From Leptospira alstonii serovar Sichuan str. 79601 (GTDB taxonomy: Bacteria; Spirochaetota; Leptospiria; Leptospirales; Leptospiraceae): a DNA stretch of 64,000 nucleotides. This document shows positions 43,275-64,000 of this stretch, piece by piece; position 1 is the stretch's first letter, and each line of letters starts with the position of its first letter. A program made the position numbers and the translations under genes. The notes below the pieces were generated by a model that ran no database searches, was not told the DNA's origin, and saw nothing but the letters and a program-made list of their open reading frames with translations. The stretch spans positions 1-64,000 of the forward strand of contig NZ_ANIK01000116.1 in NCBI RefSeq assembly GCF_000347175.1, read 5' to 3'.

Positions 43275-43905
43275 ATTTTGGATTCGGGTTTAGATTGTGA
43301 TACGTTCAATCTGATCTTTGAAATTGAGATGGATGGGATTTTCGATCGAAGCCGGGTTCAATTCATTCGAGATTATATTCAAAACTCGGAAAGGAGATCC
43401 TCATGGTGGATTGCATCAGAAGATTGAAATGATACTGCTATAACTGCACTTGCGGAGTTCGGTTTTGTAGAGCGGGATACGAATCACGCGATGGGAATCG
43501 ATTTGTGCTCAAATTGACGGTATTCTATTTTATAGGGATCGGTAAGATCCGACAAGATCATCGATTGGAAATTCGAAGAGTGACTTCTTCGAAAGAGTCG
43601 TTCGAATTCGCAACATCAACACAATGAACTGGGAGCCGCCGAACGGGAACGTACTTGCGTTTTTTAAGAGTAACGAAGTGTTGTTTCTGGATTCAAATTG
43701 TCCGCTCAGATTTTATTTAGGTTTTTCGAATGGAATTTCGGTTGTTATTTGCGAGGCCGCCTATGATGCGGAGGCGGTTGGTCTTTATGATATTTCGACT
43801 CGAAAAGAATACCGAAATTACGGATTTGCCACCGCGATCATTGTCGCACACAAATGTTTGGGACGCAAAGTCGAGAAGCTTATGTTGTTAGTTTCCATTT
43901 TTTAA
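43275..43905 (+). pseudogene. Broken GNAT-family N-acetyltransferase
   Basis: Four pieces in three frames add up to one acetyltransferase. Frame of 43275 reads FEIEMDGIFDRSRVQFIRDY and RRSSWWIASED, then an in-frame TGA at 43425-43427, then NDTAITALAEFGFVERDTN to a TGA at 43515. The next frame (43544-43627) reads HRLEIRRVTSSKESFEFA and stops; the third frame (from 43624) gives NWEPPNGNVLAFFK and FYLGFSNGISVVICEAAYD, with the GNAT motif A piece LYDISTRKEYRNYGFATAII, before it runs out at 43903. Thus at least one nonsense and two frameshifts. The C-terminal part after motif A is replaced by unrelated residues (HKCLGRKVEKL), so that end is also damaged. Confidence 0.7.
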
Positions 43906-43929
43906 AAAATTAATTTAAGAGTGAATACA

Positions 43930-44507
43930 ATGAAATCGAGTAGAATTTTCTATTTAAAAATATTAATAACAATAACGTTAGTGACATCAAATTGCAAAGT
44001 GGATATTAGGCAACTGCCTCCGCCGAGAGAATTTGAGAATACAAAACTTAGCCTTCATGATTTGCCCGTATTTATCGGTAGATTTGAAGTTTTTACGGCT
44101 GATCGAATCGATTATCTTAAAGCATGGCAATATATGTTTAAGGCTACATTAAAAAATAATCGTATATTTTCAGAAGTAAAAGATGCATCTAAGAATGAAA
44201 ATGTGGGCATTGATTCTTTGATCATTATATATAAGTACAGTTATAACTACTGGTGGACTTAGCCCGCAATATATCCGCTAATCGGTTACTGGCCCGTTCA
44301 AGTGAGGACCGGAGATTATTCAGTAAGTATTTCCTATACTATTTCTAAAGGTAAAAACGTTATCTTACAATCTTCTGTCACTGAAACAAGTTCAGAAACG
44401 GTTAATATATATGGATTTTACAGAACTATCGTGAGGCTATGATAGAGGGAACAAATTTAAAGGCACTTGATATATGTGCAAAAGACATTTCAAAAAAATA
44501 TCAGTAA
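43930..44507 (+). pseudogene. Broken lipoprotein gene (nonsense plus frameshift)
   Basis: The ATG at 43930 starts a 110-residue frame with a lipoprotein signal (KILITITLVTSNC) and stops at TAG 44260-44262. The same frame continues after the stop (PAIYPLIGYWPVQVRTGDYS and SISYTISKGKNVILQSSVTE) to 44442, where the frame ends; the adjacent frame, entered around 44433, carries on as EAMIEGTNLKALDICAKDIS to a TAA at 44505-44507. Thus one premature stop and one frameshift split an otherwise continuous protein of about 190 residues. A GTG at 43921 is an alternative start. Function unknown. Confidence 0.7.
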
Positions 44508-44775
44508 TATTTCTCTTATATTTCCCTTTATATGTATTTCTATTCCAGAGCATCCGAAGAGTGGTGCGGAAGAATGTGTTGTCCAATTTTTTCAAGCAAA
44601 AAGAAGGATGAGAGAGATTCAAATTGAAAATAGGAATTTTACCGCTGCTATTACCGGTGTCTCATATGGTATAGGTTTCCGGGCGGGCCGATCGGTTTTA
44701 CACCGCTTCTTGTTTTACCCTACACTCAATATAAAAACAAACAAATATGCGAAACTGCGATCGGAATATTTATAG
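44474..44775 (+). pseudogene. Possible frameshifted small lipoprotein-like gene
   Basis: An ATG at 44474 begins MCKRHFKKISVIFLLYFPLY, which looks like a signal sequence, but this frame soon ends in basic nonsense. Another frame around 44545 picks up as PEHPKSGAEECVVQFFQAKR and continues to a stop at 44773-44775 with AAITGVSYGIGFRAGRSVLH and YPTLNIKTNKYAKL. A single frameshift would join signal and body. It overlaps the tail of the preceding broken gene. Leptospira small lipoproteins of unknown role often look like this, but no family is recognised. Confidence 0.35.
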
Positions 44776-45149
44776 AATAAGGAAATTTATAAATTACTCA
44801 GAACTACATAAAATAGTTCCCAGAATTCTGTCTTTAAACGGGGACTCGTTTCAAAATTTATGGTATTCTAATATGTAGGAATCGGTAATCGATATCTTGC
44901 TCCGATCTGAAGACTGTCCCTATAACTGCTTTGTTGTGTAAAAATCGAGTAAACTTCAATTCTAATTCCCTTGACATTTAGCCGGTGTGGACTAAATCTA
45001 CCGATCAGGCTGCGGCAATGAGTCTCGAATTTAACTTGTTCTTTCCATTCCAATAGCGAATCTCCTACCAAGGCCCAATGGATTTGTAAAACGTAAGCAA
45101 TCATTGGTCGTTAGCAGTAATTTAGCAGTATAACAAATCGGGCGAAAAC
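44776..45149. other. Intergenic region with dispersed repeat
   Basis: No gene is supported. The 45-bp repeat at 44841-44885 is listed separately. A minus-strand frame at 44868-45104 has a coding-like look but begins beside no ribosome binding site and ends inside the repeat. The last bases before 45150 (AACAAATCGGGCGAAAAC) hold the leader of the methyltransferase gene, without a clear ribosome binding site. Confidence 0.4.
44841..44885 (+). repeat. 45-bp dispersed repeat, copy 2
   Basis: GGGACTCGTTTCAAAATTTA and the next 25 bases match 21057-21101 in the same orientation (about 38 of 45 positions by eye). Copy 1 lies next to mqnA, copy 2 in the decaying region. Confidence 0.55.
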
Positions 45150-45773
45150 ATGAATGAATCTTGGATTGACAGATGGAACGATAGATATAGTAAAGATGAG
45201 TTTGCTTATGGTGAAAAACCTAACGACTATTTAAAAGAACAATTAGAGAAATTGAATGTTGGAAGAATACTTTTTCCGGCGGAAGGCGAAGGACGTAATG
45301 CGGTTTTTGCGGCTAAACTTGGTTGGACGGTTTCGGCGTTTGACATCAGCGTCGAGGGGAAAAAGAAAGCCTTCCGGCTTGCAGAACTTAATAAAGTGAC
45401 AATCGACTATCAAGTTGGCGAATTGCAGGCGTTGAATTATAACGCCGAACAATTTGACGCTATTGCGCTAATTTATGCGCACTTCCCGGCGGATATTAAA
45501 TCGTCATACCATAAAACATTGGATGGATATTTACGAAAGAACGGATTCGTTATCTTTGAAGCGTTTAGTAAAAGACACATCGACTACGTCACTAAAAACG
45601 AAAAAGTCGGCGGACCGAAAGAGATCGCGATGTTATTCTCAATGGACGAGTTAAAAACGGACTTTGCGAATTATGAAATTATAGAGTTAGTAGAAAAGGA
45701 AATTGAATTGAGCGAAGGTCTGTTCCATAACGGAAAAGGTTCAGTAATCAGATTTGTCGGACGAAAAAAATAA
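45150..45773 (+). CDS. Class I SAM-dependent methyltransferase
   Basis: A 207-residue methyltransferase of the TehB/thiopurine-like type. After [24 protein letters not shown] N-terminal block comes motif [21 protein letters not shown] (residues about 40-59), motif [13 protein letters not shown], and motif IV region [20 protein letters not shown], then [14 protein letters not shown]. Motif I has EGEGRN where many have GxGxG. The gene is more AT-rich and more frugal in codons than flanking Leptospira genes and sits between repeats at 44841 and 45865, which is consistent with horizontal gain, but this is inference. Substrate unknown. Confidence 0.8.
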   Translation: MNESWIDRWNDRYSKDEFAYGEKPNDYLKEQLEKLNVGRILFPAEGEGRNAVFAAKLGWTVSAFDISVEGKKKAFRLAELNKVTIDYQVGELQALNYNAEQFDAIALIYAHFPADIKSSYHKTLDGYLRKNGFVIFEAFSKRHIDYVTKNEKVGGPKEIAMLFSMDELKTDFANYEIIELVEKEIELSEGLFHNGKGSVIRFVGRKK

Positions 45774-45864
45774 GATACGCGACTTTGTCGTCGTAGTTTG
45801 CAAGACGTTTTGCTAAGGTTGTCTCGTTCCCGGTTTTGCAAAGTGATTCAACGGCACATACGAA

Positions 45865-45975
45865 CAATAGAGTTGCCCGAAAAATTAATTTTCCATCCGT
45901 TTCTGTTTCATTAAAATTGACGGTTGAAGCAGTTTTGTTAAACTCCACTACGGAATTTTTCAACAACTCTATTTT
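45865..45975 (-). repeat. MITE-like intergenic element, copy B (inverted)
   Basis: Reading the minus strand gives AATAGAGTTGTTGAAAAATT at 45973-45954, CCGTA..GTTTAACAAAAC, then ..GAAAATTAATTTTTCGGGC and CAACTCTATTG at the other end. Both ends match copy A at 19668-19776, with a diverged centre. The ends are inverted repeats of each other (AATAGAGTTG and CAACTCTATT). A minus-strand frame that crosses it (45748-46014) is probably only an effect of the repeat. Confidence 0.65.
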
Positions 45976-46072
45976 ACGCTTTTTAACATTATGCATCACG
46001 AATATCCGGAACAATTCCTAAAGGAAGCTTTTAGAGTATTGGAACCGTGAGCGTAAAGGAGTGTTTTTTGCG

Positions 46073-46108
46073 CTCGTCCTAAGGGATGTTTGTAATCCTT
46101 AGAACGAG
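46073..46108. repeat. Palindromic hairpin downstream of the 46160 gene
   Basis: CTCGTCCTAAGG (46073-46084) and CCTTAGAACGAG (46097-46108) pair over 12 bases with one G-T wobble and a 12-base loop. No T-run follows in either direction, so it is not a classical terminator. It may be a processing site or another intergenic palindrome. Confidence 0.45.
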
Positions 46109-46159
46109 TCGTAACGATCGAAGCAAAAAATTTACTTCTTCGGAAGTCGATTGTTCGTC

Positions 46160-46354
46160 TTAAAGAAGCCCGGTTTTCCTCGCGATCGCGTAGAAGTTTA
46201 CACCGTAGCCGAGACCGAGAAAATTTTTAGGGGGAAAAAGATCGTCGGTTTCCGGATTCCAAACGTCTTTAACGAGAGCCTCTACGGAAAAATCTTTTCC
46301 AACGGGTAATCCCAAAATTCTATCGGGAAGTTGCGGAAATTCAGTCATGTTCAT
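46160..46354 (-). CDS. Small protein overlapping carA (DUF5808-like)
   Basis: A 64-residue protein whose C-terminal half, [26 protein letters not shown] (in parts: [15 protein letters not shown]), resembles the GxGxxxNF pattern of DUF5808-type small proteins; the similarity is weak. It starts at 46354 with ATGA overlapping the carA stop, so translation is coupled to carA. The N-terminus ([20 protein letters not shown]) is not a signal sequence, so it is cytoplasmic. carB, which normally follows carA, is not here. A role with carbamoyl-phosphate synthetase is only suggested by position. Confidence 0.5.
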   Translation of the reverse strand: MNMTEFPQLPDRILGLPVGKDFSVEALVKDVWNPETDDLFPPKNFLGLGYGVNFYAIARKTGLL

Positions 46355-47442
46355 TCACCTCTTTTTGTTTTTTCAACGAGATCGTAAAATTTTTGAAATA
46401 GATAACGGGAATCATTCGGCCCGGGAGCGCTTTCGGGATGATACTGAACGGTCAATAAAGGATAACCGGATTTTAAAATTCCTTCCACGCTGTTGTCGTT
46501 TAAGTTGATAAAAGAAACGGGCTCATCCTGCTTATGATCGTCGATCACCGCAAAACCGTGATTTTGCGAAGTGATTTCCACCTGACCGGTTTGCAGATTT
46601 TTTACGGGTTGATTTCCGCCTCGATGACCGAATTTCATCTTCTCCGTTTTTTTTCCTAAAGTAAGCCCGATGATTTGATGACCGAGGCAGATCCCGAAAA
46701 GCGGATATCCTTTTTCCATAATTTTTCGGGTCGCGGCGATTGCGTAGTTTAAAGGCGCCGGATCGCCGGGGCCGTTGGAAAGGAAGAACGCGTCGATTCC
46801 TTCTTTCATGATTTCCTCTGCGGGAGTTTCAGCCGGATAAACCGTAACCGCAAAACCGGTCGCATCCAAAAGACGGAGTATGTTGGTCTTCACACCGTAG
46901 TCGTAGACGGCGAGTTTGTATTTTTTACCGGTATGAGTTCCGAAGATATATTTTGAATTCGTAGTTACCACTTTCGCAAGGTCGGAATTAACGATTCCCG
47001 GAAAGGATTTTACCTTCTCCAAAAACGAAGGAGAATAATCCGGAGCCACGAAGATTCCTCCGTTCGGAGAACCGTTCGTGCGGATAAACCGAGTCAGTTT
47101 GCGCGTGTCGATTCCCTGGATCGCGGGAATCTTATATTCTTTTAAAAATTGAGATAGGGTTTTTTCGGATTTGAAGTTGGAAGGCCGGTCCACATATTCT
47201 TTAACGATCAAACCGCTCGCTTGAATTTTGGAAGATTCCATATTGTCCGGATGGATCCCATAGTTCCCGATCATCGGGTAAGTCAGTGTAATGATCTGAT
47301 TGCAATAGGAAGGATCCGTTAGGATTTCTTGATAACCCGCCATGGAAGTATTGAAAACGACTTCTCCGACGGATTCAGTTTCATAGCCGAAGGATTTTCC
47401 CTCTAAGATCGTGCCGTTATCGAAAACTAAAAACGCTTTCAT
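46351..47442 (-). CDS. carA: Carbamoyl-phosphate synthase small (glutaminase) subunit
   Basis: A 363-residue CarA that hydrolyses glutamine and passes ammonia to CarB for arginine and pyrimidine synthesis. The class I amidotransferase triad is complete: Cys in [11 protein letters not shown] (about 250), His and Glu in [11 protein letters not shown] near the C-terminus. Other family blocks: [32 protein letters not shown] and [10 protein letters not shown]. Start at ATG 47442 is consistent with family length. The large subunit carB is not adjacent; instead the 64-residue gene overlaps its end. It is divergent from thrS with a 133-base gap. Confidence 0.97.
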   Translation of the reverse strand: MKAFLVFDNGTILEGKSFGYETESVGEVVFNTSMAGYQEILTDPSYCNQIITLTYPMIGNYGIHPDNMESSKIQASGLIVKEYVDRPSNFKSEKTLSQFLKEYKIPAIQGIDTRKLTRFIRTNGSPNGGIFVAPDYSPSFLEKVKSFPGIVNSDLAKVVTTNSKYIFGTHTGKKYKLAVYDYGVKTNILRLLDATGFAVTVYPAETPAEEIMKEGIDAFFLSNGPGDPAPLNYAIAATRKIMEKGYPLFGICLGHQIIGLTLGKKTEKMKFGHRGGNQPVKNLQTGQVEITSQNHGFAVIDDHKQDEPVSFINLNDNSVEGILKSGYPLLTVQYHPESAPGPNDSRYLFQKFYDLVEKTKRGE

Positions 47443-47575
47443 CTTTTACAAACTGGATGAGGTGGTGACTAGAGTCAACACAGGTTTTTCTCCCATAAAT
47501 GCAAATCGATTGAAAAATATGTCCGATTTTTGCGAATGGAAAGCGGAAATCCCAATTTAGTTCCTGGAAAAGAAT

Positions 47576-50429
<2,854 letters not shown>

Positions 50430-50456
50430 TTTCCGGAAAGGACCTAAAAGGTAGAT

Positions 50457-51016
<560 letters not shown>

Positions 51017-51038
51017 ACATCCGGCCTGACCAAAATCG

Positions 51039-51073
51039 ACAGCTCTGTACATACAGGGCTGTTTTTCGTTTTT
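51039..51073 (+). terminator. Rho-independent terminator of infC-rpmI-rplT
   Basis: ACAGCTCTG (51039-51047) pairs with CAGGGCTGT (51054-51062) over nine bases with one G-T wobble and a 6-base loop; the plus strand continues TTTTTCGTTTTTC. It lies 23 bases after the rplT stop and separates the ribosomal operon from the ZapB-like gene. Confidence 0.88.
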
Positions 51074-51101
51074 CGAGAATGTTTTTAAGGGAGAATCAGA
51101 T

Positions 51102-51746
<645 letters not shown>

Positions 51747-51753
51747 ATTTCAG

Positions 51754-52065
51754 ATGGATCTCCGCAGGGTAAAAGTCCGAATCCTCGGAGAGGAATATAC
51801 GATCCTCAGCGAAGCGGGGGATGACTACATTTATTCTCTGGCGGAAGACGTGGATCGCAAACTCAGAGAGCTTGGAGTCGGAATGCCCGGCGCTTCCAGG
51901 CAAAAACTTGCCATCTTAGCCGCGCTCAACTTTGCGGACGAACTGCAACAAGCGAAAGAAATCAAAAACGAACCGTCGCCCGTTCCTATGGGAACCGGAG
52001 AAATCGAAGAAAAAACCCGCAAGCTAATTACGATGTTGGAAGAAGGAATCATCGGAGAACTTTGA
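51754..52065 (+). CDS. zapA: Cell division protein ZapA
   Basis: A 103-residue ZapA homologue: RVKVRILGEEYTILSEAGDDYIYSLAEDVDRKLREL (in parts: KVRILGEEYTILSEAGDDY, SLAEDVDRKLREL), then SRQKLAILAALNFADELQQA and a C-terminal coiled coil. ZapA binds and cross-links FtsZ protofilaments. It follows the coiled-coil/acidic gene by 7 bases and precedes the 5-formyl-THF cyclo-ligase gene. Only 42 bases separate the two, so there is no room here for a 6S RNA gene, which sits between these neighbours in many Proteobacteria. Confidence 0.9.
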   Translation: MDLRRVKVRILGEEYTILSEAGDDYIYSLAEDVDRKLRELGVGMPGASRQKLAILAALNFADELQQAKEIKNEPSPVPMGTGEIEEKTRKLITMLEEGIIGEL

Positions 52066-52107
52066 TTTTTTCTTTGGTTTAAAATTAGATCCCCTTAGTA
52101 ATCCTCG

Positions 52108-52638
52108 TTGAAACTTCAGTCTAGAAACGCACTCAGAACTCTGCTTACCCTTTTAGAAGAAAGGGAGAAAAAAGACCTCGCTATTCTCGAATTTTTAAAA
52201 GAAATCACGATCGGCGCACAAAAGATTATCGCATACTCTCCCGATAAATGGGAAGTAAAGATCGATCCAAAAGTTTTGGGTTGGACCGATTCCGGAAAGG
52301 AAATTTATTTCCCGAAGATCGTAGATCGAAAATTGGAGTTTATTCTTCCGAAAGCCTGGGAAGAGGGTCCGTTTGGGATTTGGGAGCCTAAGGGAACAAA
52401 AGCCTTGAATTTTCACGACGCGGAATGGATTGTCGTGCCTGCTTTGGGTTACGACGAGTTCGGTTACCGTCTCGGACGCGGAGGAGGTTTTTATGACAGA
52501 ACTCTTTCCGAAGCGGATCCGACTCGATTGATCGGACTTACTTATGAGGAACTCTTTCCTGCTAGCTTTCCAAAGGAAAAGCACGATATAAGGGTAGGCC
52601 GAATCATTACGGAGAAAAAAAATTATCGAATCGTCTGA
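52108..52638 (+). CDS. 5-formyltetrahydrofolate cyclo-ligase
   Basis: A 176-residue protein of the 5-FTHF cyclo-ligase family, which turns 5-formyl-THF into 5,10-methenyl-THF using ATP. The folate/ATP site is seen in VVPALGYDEFGYRLGRGGGFYDRTL near residues 110-134 and LIGLTYEELFPASFPKEKHD at 140-160. Start is a TTG at 52108, since no ATG fits; the N-terminal Arg-rich helix KLQSRNALRTLLTLLEER corresponds to the usual family start. It is cytoplasmic. It follows zapA in the same direction, a common pairing. Confidence 0.88.
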   Translation: MKLQSRNALRTLLTLLEEREKKDLAILEFLKEITIGAQKIIAYSPDKWEVKIDPKVLGWTDSGKEIYFPKIVDRKLEFILPKAWEEGPFGIWEPKGTKALNFHDAEWIVVPALGYDEFGYRLGRGGGFYDRTLSEADPTRLIGLTYEELFPASFPKEKHDIRVGRIITEKKNYRIV

Positions 52639-53078
52639 AAAAACGTTAAAATACTGTCTATTTGAAATATCGAGCGATCTTAGTGCACGCTTCGTCGGAA
52701 TTGTTACGCCGAGTTCAGAGCGGATCCTAAAGTTGTAAGTCTTATAAACTCAATGTTTCGTTCCTAAATTCAAACACAACCTATTAAGGATCGTGTGATA
52801 GAATTTGCCACGGGGTTATTCGGTAAATGTATGGGCGCGAGATCCGTAAAAGGGATTGGAGGCCGATACAAAACCGTCGATTTTATTTCGGAATACTTTC
52901 GCGGCCATTGACGTTAGTATGTAACTTTGATCGGATCGAAAAAAAGGTTTCTCTTTGGAAAAGTGCGAGAATTTTTAGATTTAGGAATTTCTTTCTTTCT
53001 ATTGTTCTTGAAAAACAAATTACAATCTGTTCTATAGATTGATCCCGGATTTTTATGGAGCACCGTTAGGTAATAATC
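52639..53078. other. Intergenic region upstream of the chemotaxis operon
   Basis: In these 440 bases I find no gene. A plus-strand frame at 52827-53042 is short, basic and not family-like. A weak copy of the repeat block CCGAGTTCAGA occurs at 52710-52720 (GCCGAGTTCAGAG). The promoter of the cheW operon should lie in the last 100 bases but is not recognisable to me. Confidence 0.4.
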
Positions 53079-56812
<3,734 letters not shown>

Positions 56813-56817
56813 TTTCG

Positions 56818-58258
<1,441 letters not shown>

Positions 58259-58274
58259 GGTAGATTTCTTTTGA

Positions 58275-63576
<5,302 letters not shown>

Positions 63577-63585
63577 CCCCCAACA

Positions 63586-63617
<32 letters not shown>

Positions 63618-63628
63618 ACCTACGCCCC

Positions 63629-64000
<372 letters not shown>

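Noticed and set aside
44868..45104. Minus-strand 78-residue frame as a gene
   Set aside because: No ribosome binding site, no family match, and its end lies in a dispersed repeat.
45748..46014. Minus-strand 88-residue frame as a gene
   Set aside because: Most of it is the MITE-like copy B and the rest runs into the methyltransferase 3' end; composition looks coding only because the repeat stays open.
52066..52107. 6S RNA between zapA and the cyclo-ligase gene, as in Proteobacteria
   Set aside because: Only 42 bases separate the two genes, too short for 6S RNA.

Overview
The window is almost certainly a chromosomal segment of Leptospira, most likely a pathogenic-clade species. The reasons are spirochaetal lipoboxes on several secreted proteins, a futalosine-pathway menaquinone gene (mqnA), a large chemotaxis operon, many Leptospira-type intergenic repeats, and the 3' end of a DUF1561 virulence-modifying protein gene at the left edge. 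Base composition looks moderate (low-to-mid 40s percent GC by eye, not computed), above L. interrogans, so I do not name a species.

Layout. 0-8 kb: truncated DUF1561 toxin-like gene, a repeat-rich gap, a PilZ / ECF sigma / putative anti-sigma group, a TPR protein, a ribosome hibernation factor, the RNase P RNA gene (rnpB), and a YceK-like lipoprotein domain fused to ankyrin repeats. 8-24 kb: mostly single housekeeping or sensory genes (secernin-type C69 peptidase, TerC, peroxiredoxin-like, UspA, divergent sigma-like protein, MCP, DUF2461, CASTOR/POLLUX-type channel, lipase-like hydrolase, lipoprotein), a DUF433/DUF5615 toxin-antitoxin pair next to a MITE-like repeat, mqnA and a detached cheR. 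24-33 kb: a tightly overlapped five-gene minus-strand unit (short permease, ABC ATPase, ROK kinase, HIT protein, YbhN-like membrane protein), a TPR/Mrr-like membrane protein, and an outer-membrane-factor plus adaptor pair of an RND-type efflux system with no pump gene beside it. 33-41.5 kb: FadL-type porin divergent from a DUF3604 / parvulin / HupE / TonB-receptor operon, which is the most interesting coherent unit in the window. 41.5-46.1 kb: accessory, decaying region with dispersed repeats, three disrupted genes (a GNAT acetyltransferase and two lipoprotein-like genes), a DUF4349 protein and a methyltransferase. 46-53 kb: carA with a tiny overlapping downstream gene, thrS, the infC-rpmI-rplT operon behind a long leader, a ZapB-like/ZapA pair and 5-formyl-THF cyclo-ligase. 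53-64 kb: cheW-cheA-cheB-cheY running directly into scpA-scpB-pheA-tyrA-aroA-cmk-rpsA, most neighbours overlapping.

How genes work together. The che operon supplies the cytoplasmic signalling core; CheR at 22.3 kb and the MCP at 12.5 kb are its partners. CheA carries a C-terminal CheC-like phosphatase domain, so kinase and CheY-P phosphatase may sit in one chain. pheA, tyrA, aroA and mqnA all work around chorismate. The DUF3604-parvulin-HupE-TonB unit looks like a complete route for taking up a metal or a metal-containing ligand: outer-membrane receptor, periplasmic foldase, secreted metalloprotein and inner-membrane permease. Two copies of a roughly 108-bp element (19.67 kb and, inverted, 45.87 kb), a 45-bp repeat pair (21.06 and 44.84 kb) and a GCGATCCATAGAGAG repeat family (0.9, 23.2, 41.6-41.9 kb) mark the plastic parts of the window.
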